64,000 bases of DNA from Cladophialophora immunda (taxonomy: Eukaryota; Ascomycota; Eurotiomycetes; Chaetothyriales; Herpotrichiellaceae), in the NCBI RefSeq assembly GCF_000835495.1, contig NW_015622543.1:4762619-4826618 (forward strand), written 5' to 3'. Under the pieces are notes generated by a model, which worked only from the letters and a program-made list of their open reading frames with translations, did no database searches and was not told the origin of the DNA. The position numbers and the translations under genes are program-made. Positions 41,769-54,894 of the stretch are shown here, in pieces (the stretch's first letter is position 1; each line of letters opens with the position of its first letter).

Positions 41769-43815
41769 GATCAGAGCGGCCAGAATGTGGTGTGCAGAGC
41801 GGGAAAGAAAGACAAAAGAGAACAAATGGAGTCCGGAACCAAGGCGAGTGTATCGTGCCTCCCACTACGGCAGGAGGGTGTCGAATGATGTATGCCAGGG
41901 GGCTTCGTATAGGGCACTGATCAGGTATTGGAGCATAATTTTCGATGCCGGTGGTGGTTTCGCAAAAAGGAAACCACGAAACGGAAACCCAACGACGAGG
42001 ATATTGAACTTCGTCAATGACGGCACGTGGAGAGGGAGGCACAAGGCGAATCAGTTTTGGCCCTCTGAACCATGCCTCGAAGTTCTCTGATTCCGCAATC
42101 CCCGGGAGTCTCTACTTTCTTACGAAAAAGGCCCACTCTAACAGGGGGCTGAAACAAAAGTGCCTTGACCCTGAGCAGCGGGTTGTTCCCGACGGCCGTG
42201 GACGAGGCGTTGAGGCGCTCCCGTCCATTCGCACCAGTTTAGCAGATTAAACAAGGTCTGCCTTAGCAGTTCGATGGTGAGCGCCACTGATTCGTGCTCG
42301 CGAGCGAAGAAAAAAAGTTGGAACCCGCGGACCCTAGTGAATTGTTCTGGAAGCCCATTAATCTCTTCTTGGGAGCAACGGCGTCACCGGCCAGGAAATC
42401 CATCCCTAGCTTATTTTGGATGCGCGCAGGTATAAGGTTCATTGATGCCCGAGACGCGTTCAATGGGCAGTTTGCGGCTTCAGAGCCCGGGGGAGGTGCA
42501 TCACTTGCCAGTCACGCGGGCAGTGGTGATCGATGCATGATCAATACACGCTGGGACGCTGTCGTGCAGGTGGTCGCCAGTGCTAAGTTCGTCCCAGGGC
42601 GATGCATTCGTCGAGTTTCGCACAGCCCTAACATGGAGAATAAGGGTTTGCAAGAACGCCTCGAGTGGCCGTTTCGAGTATAAGCGGTGGATCATCCCTT
42701 AGGATTCGCTCGGGTGGAGCAGAAATAACGGGTGATGAGCGTGAGGCGTTAGGCTAACGAGTCGCATGGGTAGTCCAACGGCACCAAATCCTTTTGAGAA
42801 GGTAGCCAGAGATCAACTTGTCGCAAGATCTGGTCGACCTGGGGTCTTTGCTTGCGTGGAGAATTACCGATTGCAGTCCATGCGGATCAGAGCATGGCAG
42901 GTTGAGAGAGGATGACAGCCACAGACCCGGGATCCCCAAGTCACAAAAAGGTTTGGCCATTACAACATATCTGCCCTTAGGGTCATGTAAGAAGCAAGAG
43001 TCAGGCTGCCGAGAGCCAGGGTCTTGTGGATGGTACTCGTACGAGTAGACGACAAGGTGCAAGACAAGCTTGGAGAAGACCCATTACATTATTGCTGCCC
43101 AAGCTCCGAGAAGCTTGCCCTGGTGCCGATCACGGAGATGATCTGCACTGGGCCTCGGTGAGGCGGCAGAATTTTCTCGAAGTAGGGCTGCGCAGTCTCG
43201 AGCGAACCAAACAAGACGGCGGATTCTATTGCGAGTGCCGGCCCCGGCTGGGAAAAGGCTGCCCTTGTCCCGGACCAGGGGGAGCAGGGAGGAAGGGGAA
43301 ACAGATCAGGTTACTGAGGTGAGAACACTACCCCGTAGAGCCGTGACGGTCTCAGCAATAGTCGACGAGACGGAAGGTATTTTGGTATGTACCTGGGTGA
43401 GGGCAGTGCCAGTTTCGGTAGTCGAGGCAGACGACCCCATTGACAGAATTCCAGTTTCCCGAGGCTCCTACGGCGGAAAGGGATCCATCTCTTGGAGAAG
43501 CGCCAGGGGATGAAGCCGAATAACGAAGCTCAGCGCCAGATGTTTTGTGGGCCAAAGAACCGGTCCAGGATCATGGGTGCCGTGGAAGCGGGAAGGCAGT
43601 GGAGGCAGCGTGACGAACGACGCAGGGAACTCGCACTGGGCGGGCCAAGGTGTAGTGGAGTAGTTAGACTTGGAGCAACGGTTGGAGACAAACGGGTCAG
43701 GAAGACTTGATCAGGCAATCAAGACGGCGAGGAAGCCAGCGGAAAGTGGATAGAAGAGAATGGTTAGAAAGGGGGCAAGCTCGAGGTTTCCGGGGGGGGA
43801 GAGAGGGAAGGATAT

Positions 43816-43850
43816 GATGAGGAGGAGAAGGAGGAGGAGGAGGAGAAGGG
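43816..43850. repeat. GGA/GAG-type trinucleotide repeat
   Basis: An imperfect GAGGAG repeat is visible directly in a purine-rich stretch. Confidence 0.85.
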
Positions 43851-44040
43851 ATGGAGCCTCGCTATGCTGCAAGGAAGCGCCAATCACAGTAGGGTGTAAG
43901 TGCCCCCTTGTCGGCAACATAATTGGCTGGGCGGACTGCCAAGCCATCGGCGACGTCACTGCCTGCAATGCCGAGTTGCACCGGTCACGCATCCAGCACC
44001 CAACATGAGACGACGAACTGGCAAGGCTCCCATACCAGCA

Positions 44041-44110
44041 CCACCACAGACCACTGCAGACCACCGCAGTCCGCCGCAGTCCACCGCAGACCACCACTGT
44101 CCACCACACC
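44041..44110. repeat. 10-bp minisatellite, seven units
   Basis: Seven consecutive units of exactly 10 bp with consensus CCACCGCAGA (variants CCACTGCAGA, CCGCCGCAGT, CCACCACTGT). The tail passes into a CCA trinucleotide run ending near 44130. Confidence 0.9.
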
Positions 44111-44329
44111 ACCACCACCACCAGCCACAGGCCTGTCGACCACGAAATCTCCCTGAACGAGGTCTCGCATCGCTACCAATTTCTCTGCCCGGCTGATGGC
44201 ATCCAGACGGTGCCAGTGCTACGGGTGCTCGCTCCTTCCTGTCATGATGGGGAAACGACTACTGACTTAGTCTGCACCAACCCATTGTGCCTCCGTCTCA
44301 TGCGCTTCCGACGGCCAGGTACCCGATAT

Positions 44330-44343
44330 TCCCCCCCCCCCCC
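44330..44343. repeat. Poly-C run of 14
   Basis: Fourteen consecutive C bases; length may be affected by sequencing error. Confidence 0.9.
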
Positions 44344-44795
44344 TTTGTGCATCATTTTGGCCCCCTCACTAATGCTTGCCAGTGCTGCATATTCCCAGGA
44401 TTCCCAAGCAGGTACCCGGCGGCTTTCCAGGTCTAGATCCTAACCCGGGTAAGCACTGCTGGGTAAAGAACCAAGTTCGCAGGCGGCTCGAGTCTCAACG
44501 ACACCCTTTTACCCTCTGCCGATACCATGTTCCTGGCCTTCAGCTCACTACGACCACACTATGGCGAACTCTGCCCAACGCCATCCAAAAATCCCGCACC
44601 CTCAAAGCACCGATCCCCGATTACATAGTGCTGACTTAATCTCATCATATGGCAAAGCCTTTGTCTACTGCAAGACCAGGTCCGGCACCTTTGGCAGAGT
44701 AGCATCAACCGAAGCATTCCACACTTACCCACGCGGTGGATTTCTCGTACGTACTGCGTATCATCATTCGGCACGGAAGGGGGCTACCGTCTGAT

Positions 44796-46260
44796 TCAAT
44801 GGCGGCCTCTCTTCAGTCGTCTAGCATAGTGCTGATCCGCATTGCCATCAGTTAGCACCTACAAGAAATCTACCGAAATCCGCGGCCAGCAGCCACAACA
44901 AAAGAAAGGGGGGGAGTTCCTCACCTCACAGCTTGTCCTGATTCCCGCTTCAAGGCCTACTCGAGGCTGATAGCCGAGAATCCTCCTGGCCTTATCACCG
45001 CTGGCATAACGCATCGCGCAGGCGTCCATTACGCTTCCACGCGAGAGGGTCGTTGGAGTGCCCGAGACTCGCGTAAAGACTTCCGCGACCAACCCTAGGA
45101 CCCATCCCAGTCCTTCTGGAATGTGAATTTCCCAGGCAGGCGGGAAATGCCCAAACTCTTTCCAAACAGCAAGGCTGAATTCACGAAAAGAGATGGGTTC
45201 GTTGTTTTGGATGAAAAACGTCTCCCCTGCGGCGCTTTCCGCTCGGGTTTGGCCGTTGCACCCACGCTTTGATTCCGCTGATTGGAAATCCAACAGGTTT
45301 TCAACCGCCAGAACGTGCGCGTCAGCCACATTGCCGACGTAAGTCGTGTCCCAAAGATTCCTGCCATCCCCAATCACCCAGCGAGTCTCTCCCTTGGCAA
45401 TGCAGGCGTGAATCGGTGGTACCAGCTGGTTGTCTCCCTCGCCAAACAGCACCGACGGTCTCAGAACGCATGTGGACATGGACTGGTCGTTGGCTGCAAT
45501 CACTATCTGCTCGGCTTCGGCTTTACTCTCGCCATAGATGGACGATTTGGGCGAGACCGGCCATCTTTCGTCGATGTTGGCATAGGCCTGACTCATGTCG
45601 TCTATCACGGCGCAGCAACTACTCGTATACACAAATGCTTTGCATCTGCCTTTTCTGGCCGCCTCAACCATGTGCCGCGTCCCTTCCACGTTGACAGCCT
45701 TGACAAAGGCTTCTAGGCGTCGTGCATACCTGCCAGAACAAAGTGAATGAGCCATTGTGCATGATTGCGAAATTTCGAGACTGATAGAGGGACGACGCAC
45801 ACATCGCCCATCGGGGGAGAAAACGAGACTCGGCGCCTGGAGACGGAAGCTGCAGTCTTCGTACAGCACCGCTTGCACCGCCCGCGAGACGGACCTACCT
45901 CTCGCTCAACGATGGCACAATGCCTGCTGAGTGGACGATGGCATCTGCATTGATCATGGCAAGAGCGTTCATGACACTGGTCTGATCCGTGATGTCGGCC
46001 TGCACATAATCATATTTGCACCCCTTGAGTAAGTCCAGCTCATCATCTCGTGCGTCATGGTTTCTTCCCCGTGGATCTTCAGCCTTGTCGAGAATCCAGA
46101 TGTGCCATTCAGGATGGAGTTCCTGCAAGGATCGGACAATTGCCGAACCTACAAATCCAAGACCGCCCGTCACCATGATTTTGATAGGGGTGGAGGAGTG
46201 TTGTGGTGTCTTTGGCACGGCGCCAACGGTGCCTGCGTTTCCTTCCGCAAGCTTCGCCAT
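44796..46260 (-). CDS. NAD(P)-dependent 3-beta-HSD/Erg26-like short-chain dehydrogenase
   Basis: Three exons (46260-45899, 45729-44925, 44831-44796), 400 aa. The Rossmann nucleotide site is VTGGLGFVGS (Gly32, Gly35, Gly38). The catalytic set is Ser157 in FVYTSS with Tyr186 and Lys190 in YGESK. Other family marks are VKAVNVEGTRHMVEAA, CVLRPSVLFGEGDNQLVP and DTTYVGNVADAHVLAVENLL. These belong to the extended SDR family of 3-beta-hydroxysteroid dehydrogenases and sterol-4-alpha-carboxylate 3-dehydrogenases. Whether it is the housekeeping Erg26 or a paralogue cannot be told by eye. Introns are 169 and 93 bp. The second has a GCTAAC branch site and leads to a 36-nt last exon encoding HYARRLKRGRH. 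The first start (TTG) was replaced by ATG 46260. Confidence 0.9.
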
Positions 46261-47904
46261 GTCGCTCAAGTGCCTCTCTTGCCTCTCCCAGCAAATTCGA
46301 CGACTCTCAAAGGTGGGAAATCAGGCGTCTGGCGGTCCAAGAACGCCGTAAAGCTTGGGACAAGAAGCGCTTCACATCGCATCAAGACTCTCGGCTGTCG
46401 AGCAATGCATTAATCATCACCGACACTGAAGCAAGGCCGCAAGGCGAATGAGAGTGGAGAGAAGTCGCCCGTGCAATCACACCACACGGGAGCTCCTTTT
46501 TCTTGCTCCGCACCGTCCTGCCTTTGGTCTGACTTCCGCATCATCCGCCGGAAGGACCAAGCAAGAGCCCGTCTGACAGCAGCAATTTCCGGGCCGCTCC
46601 CCACAGCAAGGCTATATCCATCAAGCCCCTGGAGCTCCACCAACGGAACACGGACATGTTTCCCCATCGGTCCTCGTGCATGGATCACGGAGGTTCTTGA
46701 AAAAGAGCTATCTCGCTTACAACCTTCCAGTGCTTCTAAAGCTTCCATTTCCTACGCCACGGTCGCCAGCAACGCCATCACACCGGGGTCATGATCTCCC
46801 ATGCGTTCAAGTTCCTCAAATGTTGATCTTCGGCTTCCATGTGGGTTCGACTACTTCCCACTTTCCCAGAGGTTCAAGTGGGTCATATGTCATAATCCCG
46901 TTTAGCAATGCAAGGACGACGCGAGGCGAAGCGAGGCGACAGCGTCCCAACGGAGCGGCACCCTTGCAACATCGCCGTCGTCGCTATTTATATCCGGGCC
47001 ACCTTCCTCACGGTGACCTGAATCAAATTCAGGTGTGGTTTCTCTGCCAAACAGGTCAAGCGCGCGTCCAACAACATGCTTGTCAACTGTACGCGGGCAT
47101 CGCACACCTTCGTTGAGTCATTTGCCTTGACCTCGCCTCGCCTCGCTTCTACTCCTTCCGTTTCCCCGGCTGGCGATGGTCAGGTACTCGTATGTATCTT
47201 TGTACTCGGTATACGTCCTGTATCACGGAGTTTTTTACCCTACGAAGTGCGGCCCCGAACAATCGAGATCAACATGGGAAACGAACCTGCCTATGAGAAT
47301 TTGCGACCCTGCAACTTCGCTTCCGAAGCGATGCGAAATGTACCTCGTATGCAAATGTTGGTGGCGATTCTACCACTCTCGTGGCCGGTCACTCAAGGCA
47401 AGTCCGAGATCAGTGAGGAAGTCGTGCCCTCATTTCTGCTCAGACACAGCCCCCAAGAAAGTTCGACAACGCGCTTCCTGTGCGGGGGAAACAAGGACGA
47501 CAACGAAAAGGAAACAGAACACAAGGAGAGAAAAAGGCTTGATCAAGGGGCTTTTCCCTTCCTGAATTCCCAGAGTGAGCCCTCGTTATCAAAACATCTG
47601 TCTGTGACTCGGCCCCGCCCTGCCCTGATTCCATCGCATTGCGTGGCAAAGCCAATCCGCCTGGTATTTCGGCGACTTTTCGCCTCTCTGGCAGAGTCCA
47701 TGCAATCAGTCGCTGCGACGGGCTGCCCGTGCCCTCCAAGCAGATAGAGCAAATAGAGCAACGTAAAGTAAGACACCAAGGCAGCAAATTTGTTTTTGAG
47801 GTATTGATACAAGATCTCCGAAGCTTCTCCATCCCCCTCGTATATCACGATCATCTCCAGCTCGGTCGCCATGGCACACACACCGCAGCTGCCAAAGCAA
47901 AGGA
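46261..47904. other. Intergenic region; no gene seen
   Basis: About 1.6 kb upstream of the SDR gene and downstream of SPT5 (both minus). GCGAGGC-type units occur near 46918-46945 and, in opposite orientation, near 47127-47148. A plus frame 47076-47747 has no domain. Confidence 0.4.
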
Positions 47905-50900
47905 TCACTCCTCGTCGTCCTCGTCATCCACGTATCTGGGCCCCCCTGCCGCCGGCGTGGGCGCGTCAAACGCACCGCTGGCGTACGGCGTCGGTGCACT
48001 CGCAGCAGGAGTCGGCGCATCAAACACGGTCAGTCGATTGCTCTTCAGTGGCTCTCGATTTGCGCTCTTTGCGAAACTAGGCGGTGCCGGAGTCGGTGCG
48101 TCCTGCGCGGATGCGGAGGCGCCCGGCGTCGGGGCGCTGAGGTACGGCGTGTATGCCTCGTCGTCGTAGCGACCACTGGATGCGGACGGTGTGGGCGCTG
48201 ACATCCCCGGTGTAGGTGCATCGTAGGGACGCGCGCCTGGCGTTGGAGCCGACGCTGCGGCACTGCCGGGCCCGCCCCAGGCTGGAGTCCGTGATGAGGC
48301 TGGGTTATATGCTGGAGTACGCGAGCCGGTCGCAAAGCCGTCGAAGCCCGAATTGCCAGAGGAGCTGAATCCGTGGTCGGCACCGTAGGGCGTCTTCGCG
48401 CTGGAGCTCCATGCTGGCGTGCGCGACCCGGTATTGGCGGAGTAGTTGCCGGCGCCGCCGTATGAAGTCATGCCACCGCCCCCGTAAGAGGTCTGGGAGC
48501 CCGAAGGTCCCTTCCACGACGGGGTGCGGCCGGAATCGAGACCACCAGCTCCAGGACCACTCCAGGCAGGCGTCCTTGACGAGGTTCCCCATGCTGGAGT
48601 CCGGCCACCGTCCATGACGCCCATGGGAGTTCTTCCTCCAAATCCTGCGTCGGGGACCCGAGAGCCAGGTACACCAAGTCCTGCTCTGATTGCTGATGGA
48701 CCGCCACGCTGCTTGATCCAGTCTTCGAATCTTGTTCGGTTCTGCGTATTGGTGCTTTGAAACTGTTAGCATAGCTGCAATGAAAAAAGGGCCCAAGTTG
48801 AACTTACTCAATGATCGACAGGTCGAACTTGCTGACATTGATGACCTTGTTCTTGGTCTGAAGCTCAAGTCTTGCTTCGCCAGCCGTAGTGTCTTTGACA
48901 AGAGCACGGTGACCTTTGTATGTTCCCTTGTTGATATGCACGAGTTTCCCCTGAAGAGGGTCTCGTCCAGGTCGCTGCGGAGGGGGCATGGACATGTCTG
49001 GTCGCTTCATCTGGAGAGCGGGATTCATCTTGGTCAAATCTGTGGTTGGAGCCGTGATCCGTCCACCCTTTGCGGCCGTGGTGATAACATTGGTGCAGCG
49101 GTTGACCCAGATGCCTGCATTCTCGATACCAAGCTTGTTGTGGCAAAAGACGTATCCCCGGTGGATGTGAAGAATCGTCCCGGACTTTCCCTCCCCACCA
49201 GACTCGCGCACCACGTCGCCGATGCGGATCTCTGAACCGTTCTTGTCCGTGGCGACAGCGTTCTTCCGCGCTTCTATTTTCTGGATCTGAGAAGGTATCT
49301 TTGTCGTCACCGAACCATTTTGATCGAGAATCCGAACGGAATCCCGATCGGCTCTGATGACGCATCCGACTGTCGTAGGGTCAACCTGCACCAATTCTTG
49401 CACGTCGAACTTGCTGCTTCCTGCACCACCGCTGCCCGAGTCAGTGGCTTCTCTGAGATCTTTGCTGAAAACGGTGATTTCCTCGTTGCTGTTGTTGGTG
49501 AGGACCGTGACCTTGTCGTCCTTGATCCGCAACACCATCCCCACTTCATCGCGATACTTGCTGCCTCCAATGATCTTGACATTGTCGCCCTCCTTGAAGC
49601 GTTTCCGCAGACCCTTGACAGGCACCTCGACGAGCTGACCGGTCAGTTCGCCCTCGGACACCATGATGGAGACGATGTTGCCGTGGACGGCTTCCGTCTT
49701 GCCGACAATGCCCCTCTGTTCACCTTCATAGACTTCGACCTCGTCGCCAGGCATGTAATTGCCTTCGGCAGTCGTGTTCCGCAGACTGTGGGCCAGAGTT
49801 TCGAGATCGAGCAATTCCGAGCCGTCGGCGGCGGTTTTGGTGAGCTTGGTGATCTCCTCCAGTTTCGGGTTCACATTTTCGGTGATCAGATGCTGTAACT
49901 TGAAATCTTTGATCAAAAAGCCATTCTCATAGGTGTCGCCCTTGTAGGTGAAGCTCTTCCCCGTGAGAACCCTGTTCTGGCTCACGAATCTCTCGTGCCT
50001 CTTCTTCGCCTCAAGCTCGTTGAAAAGTCTCTGTGGAGGTCGGTTTTGAAAGGTGTTGATTGGTCCAAAAGTATTCGGTCGTTTGCGCTTCGCATCTGCA
50101 AGAGCCGGTCGACCTTGATCCTCATCCACGCCGTAGGAAAGCCTAGGTACCAGGCGGAGTGTGACTTCGAGCCCATTGGTTTCGACGTCCTCAATCATGG
50201 CCAAGTCGCCCATGTAGAGGCCTCGCTTAATACGCACATAGCCACCAACTTCAAGCTCCTTGTCCTTTCTGGTTCTCAACAAGTCGGGCATTTCCTTGAC
50301 GGGGACGAGATTCATCTTCGACCGCGGATAGACGTCCGGGACATTGGTGAGGGCTTCTTCCACGTCGCTCTTCTTCAAGGCTTCGACAAAGATATACCCA
50401 GCCATGGGACCATCGCCTCTTTCGAAAACCGAGCAGATCCTCAGCTGGTTCCGGCCCTTGCTTTCAAAGTATTTCTTCATGATCCTGCTGACGATTTCCC
50501 TCTCCTTTCCAGCTTTGCATCTGACGCCCCAGATACTCGGATCGTTGACGTCGGGCATGAGCAGGTTCTGCGGCACGAAAGAGCCCTGGCTCAGGGCTGT
50601 GGTAGTTCTCCGGCCGTACCGCTCTTTGTATGCTGCCGCCTGCTTCTCCAAATCCATCGACGCTTCCATCTGTCGCTGGCGGTCCAGTTCTCTGTGTCTC
50701 GCATCATCGTGGTCTGCCTCAGGGGGAAGGTCGTCGTCGGGGTGGTTCTGGTCGATGAAGTCCGGCCCCAGATCGTCCTCCTCAGCTTCGAGTTCATCGT
50801 CGTCCTCGTCGACTTCGGCTTCTTCTTCGAAGAACTGATTCAGGCCTCGCCTCCGGCGCTTTCTGGGTCGGCTGGTGATGGCATCTTCATCCTCTTCGTC

Positions 50901-51254
50901 CTCTTCTTCATCTTCCTCGTCCTCATCCTCTCCGTTTAGGTCCTCCCCCTCGCCTTCATCATTTTCACCGTTGTCCCCTTGTTCTTTTTGGTCATCTTCT
51001 TCATCATCCTCATCTGGCGGCGGCCGCCTATCTTTCCGTACAGGAGAGGAAGACTTGGTGCCGTTCGTGGCGGGTGCGGGGCGTTCGTCGTGCTCGTCTT
51101 CATCTTCATTTTTAGGTACTTTCGCACTGCTCTCGCGCTTAAAGCCTTCATCCTCTTCATCCGACCCTCCCTCGAACCCGGGGTTGAAGTCATTGTCCGA
51201 TTCTTCGTCGTCTCCACCATAGTCCTGGTTCAGCCACGATTGTCCAGAAGCCAT
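47905..51254 (-). CDS. SPT5: Transcription elongation factor SPT5
   Basis: Two exons, 51254-48808 and 48754-47905, over a 53-bp GTAAGT-AAG intron with a GCTAAC branch site, giving 1098 aa. The acidic N-terminus (about 190 aa of Glu/Asp runs) is typical. The NGN domain follows (WGVRCKAGKEREIVSRIMKK, then GDGPMAGYIFVEALKKSD), then several KOW motifs (GGYVRIKRGLYMGDLAMIED, GEQRGIVGKTEAVHGN, GDNVKIIGGSKYRDEVGMVL, GKLVHINKGTYKGHRALVKD). Exon 2 encodes TRFEDWIKQRGG and the C-terminal repeat region: about eight [SG]RTP[AMS]-type repeats followed by about eight APTP repeats. SPT5 pairs with SPT4 and travels with RNA polymerase II; the repeats are kinase targets. A start-proximal E-box lies upstream. 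Confidence 0.97.
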
Positions 51255-51848
51255 CTTGGTAGGCAGGTTTTAGGGGTAACAGTTCAGGAGAGGCCGTTTC
51301 GTGGATGCGGGGGACTTGACGGCCGGCCGTGAGAGCGACCTATGAGAAAGATGACAGTGGTTTGGGTTGCGAAAGAGGCGAAGTGATGGTGACAATGAGC
51401 CCAAAAGAATCCCTCGTCAACAGCGCAGGCGGCTTGATGCTTGGCGGGAATTTGATATCACGTGACTCGGTTCCCAGGAAGGAAGCTACGTGAGAACATG
51501 GGGCAGCATGAGTTAGATATGAGGATGCACGCGAGTTAAGTTCTCATATGCGGCTGATCATAAAGGCCGAAAGGAAGCGAGAGAGGAAAGAAGATCAACG
51601 TGCCATACAAGTATTCCCCTGAGTTTCTTCGCTCTTGTATGGATGTCAACCACCCTCACAAGATCGGGATTTCAACGCACACGATCTTGATATCGTGTTC
51701 ATGGACTTACAAGTGCTATGCCGGATATAATCTTGTCAACTTTTCAAATATAACCTTGTCCTTATGGCAAGCTTCTTCGTCCAAATTTCTTGGTCCCAGT
51801 GGTCAAATTCCCACCTCATCCTTTCCTCACTCGTTCTCGCCTCTTCAC
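51255..51848 (-). promoter_or_regulatory. SPT5 promoter with palindromic TCACGTGA
   Basis: 594 bp between the SPT5 ATG and the aldehyde dehydrogenase stop. A perfect palindrome TCACGTGA at 51458-51465, about 205 bp from the ATG, matches bHLH/Cbf1-type sites. CACGTG cores occur elsewhere in the window too, so function is uncertain. Confidence 0.4.
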
Positions 51849-53429
51849 CTACAACTTCAGCCCCAGATTCACATGCACCGCCTTCGTCTGGCTGTATGCT
51901 GCTAGTCCAGCTTCGCCCAGCTCTCGTCCAATGCCGCTCTGCTTGACACCGCCAAACGGTACTCTAAAGTCCGAATCGTTCGACGAGTTGATCCAGACCA
52001 TACCAGCCTCGATTCTGGCTGCCACACGGTGTGCACGCTCGATATTGCTCGTGAACAATGCGCTGCCCAGACCATAAGTCGTATCATTAGCCATGCGCAC
52101 GGCCTCGTCCTCCGTCTTGAATGATGCAATCACCACGAAGGGGCCAAAGACTTCTTCACGGTAGATCTTCATGTCGTCCTTGACGCCTGTGAAGATGGTG
52201 GGTTCAATGAAGAAACCCTTTCCGTCACCGACGTTCTTGTGCGGCACACCGCCAGCTGCGAGGGTCGCGCCTTCCGACTTTCCACTCTCGATGTATCCGA
52301 GCACTTTCTCATATTGGGCCTTGGTAACTTGAGGACCTTGGAAAGTGTCGTCCGCAAATGGGTCGCCGACTTTGGACGTGGTCTTGACCACCTCCTTGAA
52401 CTGCTCGACAAACTTGTCATAAATGCCTTCCTGCACAAGCACGCGCGAGGTGGCAGTACAAATCTGACCCATGTTTGACATGATTCCAATGTGGGCCCAT
52501 TTGGCGGCCTGCTCGAGATCGGCGTCGTCGAAGACGAGAAGGGGCGACTTACCGCCCGTCTCCAAGGTGATGTTCTTCATGTTGACGCTGGCTGTCTTCA
52601 TGATTTGTTTCCCCGTGACCGTGCTGCCGGTGAAGGCAATCTTGTCCACGTCCAGATGAGAGGCGAGAGCGTGGCCCGCTTCTCTACCAAAGCCATTTAC
52701 GATGTTGATGACACCTGGAGGGAAAACACCCGGAACGAGACTTGCGAGGTACAGAATCGAAAGAGGAGTCTGCTCTGCGGGCTTCAGAACCACAGTGTTG
52801 CCGCAAGCGAGAGCCGGACCCAGTTTCCATGCTGCCATGGCCAGGGGGTAGTTCCAGGGAATGATCTGGCCGCAAACGCCAATGGGCTGCTTGAGAGTGT
52901 AGGCAAACTTCTGGGGGTTGGTGGGGATTGTCTCGCCGTGAATCTTGTCCGCCCAACCAGCATAGTATCGAATGGTGTTTACGACCTCGCCCAAATCCTC
53001 GTTCAACGCGACACTGTATGGTTTTCCGTTGTCCCATGTTTCCAGCGTGGCAAGTGTCTCCTTGTTCTCTTCGAGGACGTCGGCAAACTTGTACATCAGG
53101 GCGCCGCGGTCGGTAGCGGGCAGGTCGCGCCACGAAGGGTCATTGAAGGCTGCCCGGGCGGCTTTGACGGCCTTGTCAATGTCATCCGCAGACGCTGCCT
53201 CGACGGAACAAATTTCCTTCTCGTCCCTGGGCAGTGCAGAATGATCAGTACTCGTCAACCCCGAATGCCAATGCCCAGAACGGATTGGAGTGTCTACTCA
53301 CGAAGGGTTGATGCTGGTGATCTTCTCGCCGGAACTCGACTTGACGAATTCGTTGTTGATGAAGAGACCCGTGGGCAAGGTGATTTTGCGCCCATTGGGA
53401 GCTGTCAGCTCGACCTTCAAATCTGCCAT
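51849..53429 (-). CDS. NAD(P)+-dependent aldehyde dehydrogenase
   Basis: Two exons, 53429-53302 and 53226-51849, over a 75-bp intron, giving 501 aa, the usual ALDH length. Marks include GLFINNEFVKSSSG, WNYPLAMAAWKLGPALACGN, FTGSTVTGK for coenzyme binding, the general base Glu265 in TLETGGKSPL and the nucleophile Cys299 in NMGQICTATSR, then EVFGPFVVIASF and FGGVKQSGIGRELGE near the end. It oxidises aldehydes such as acetaldehyde to acids. No targeting signal is evident, so it is probably cytosolic, similar to fungal AldA-type enzymes. The junction restores SINPSDEKEICS. Confidence 0.95.
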
Positions 53430-54894
53430 TTTGGACAATATCTGGCGGCCAGTGGAAAACAGTCGCACTTCAATATGCTTGTTCCGAGAACAGCTCCAGG
53501 ACAGAGGACGGAGAGAAAAGGGCCTCGAAGTCAGAAGCAGGAGTTTCAACGAGGACTTGGACATGTAAAAAGGGCAAGTCGAGGGAGAAAAGAGATTTGT
53601 TATATCTAATCAAACAAGGACAGACCCGCGTCAACGCCCGTTACCAGCAGGACAGGCCAATCCAAGCACCTGTTCGCGAAAGCTCTGCGAGGTTGTGTCG
53701 TCCGTGGGAGCCCACCCAGGAGCTTTTTCGGGACTTGATTGCCTGTTTGGAGCTGTCCAACCCCACGGCGATCAGCGCGTGGTATTGTTGTAGTAACGAG
53801 AAAGCAACCAGCAAGTCGCTGAGCTCCGATAAGCAGGACGAAAAGAGGGGAAGGGCGCCCGCTGGCTGAGGGGCAGCTTCGATAAGGGCCTCCAGGGCTT
53901 CTCCGGCTGCGCCTGCCCTTCCTGGGCGTCGAGGCGTCTGTGCACCTGGGCGCCGTCTTCCTCCCACCTACCTGGCACATGCCTCCACCCGTGATCAGGA
54001 ACTTCAGCCTCGTCCACCGATTCTTTTACCGAGGTCCCTTCGCCATCGTCCAGGATCAAGGGGCGAGAGATGGTGGAGGAGGCTGCAAGGGTTGTGGGAA
54101 CACCCTCATGCACGCTGCACGAGCGGAAGGGAACCAGAGCATTGGGACTTAGTACGCAGCTCGGCAGCTCGTAAACTCAAGTCAAAACCCACGTGGACGG
54201 CTGGGCCCGAGACAAGAACATGGAAGTGCGACAGCTGGGCCCATTCTCATCGCTCGAAGCATCTCCCTGCGTTTTCGAAAGTCGACAAGTCTCCGCTGCG
54301 ACAGTTCACCTTGTGGTTCCGAGAGGAAAGAAACAGATCGCTGGCGGAAGAAGCTTAAAAGAGATCGAGGTAGAACATTGCAGATACAATCGCACCGTAC
54401 GGGGGGAAGAGCCTCTGGCCTGGAAATAGCCTTCAACTGCCTCTGAAGGTGCAAAAGACTTCAATCCTGGCCGGGGTCATCGACACCCAGCCAAGGAGCC
54501 TGATGCCTACACAAGCGCCCGAAGGCGGACGGCAACGAATGCAGCTTGCTCGTTTGGGAAATGTCCCTGCTTTCATGCGAGACACGCGGACTCGGTACGA
54601 GGCTCGAACCAGGGGACGCTTCCACACAGCACAAATCAACTGTGCCGCATCCATGGTCGAGACATTCCGTCATCTCAGCCCTAATGCTCTTCGTTTTCGG
54701 TGTCTTGCATCATCCCTCCATCATCTCCCAAAGGTTGTCAACACCTAGAAACCCTCACCGGCTTCCATCTGCTCAAATGCTGGGGCATGGGCGTCTCTGG
54801 TCAATGTGGCTCCATTCACAAATCGGTGCTTTCTTTTTGTCACTTGTCGCGACTGGTTATTGCCGAATATCCATATGTTTGCAGTGTCCTTCCG
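53430..54894. other. Intergenic region; no gene seen
   Basis: About 1.5 kb containing the aldehyde dehydrogenase promoter and the 3' region of the EVE gene. Frames are short with no domain. Confidence 0.4.

Larger units (their letters stand above)
41769..44795. other. 3-kb gene-poor stretch with simple repeats
   Basis: Between the minus-strand unknown gene and the SDR gene. It holds a GGA-rich microsatellite (43816-43850), a 10-bp minisatellite (44041-44110) and a C14 run (44330-44343). Frames are short with no domain. Confidence 0.4.

Noticed and set aside
50875..51332. Ser-rich plus-strand ORFs
   Set aside because: They are antisense shadows of the acidic N-terminus of SPT5.
54560..54650. 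Possible tRNA T-arm (GGTTCGAGCC on the minus strand)
   Set aside because: No matching acceptor stem, D-arm or anticodon arm could be paired around it.
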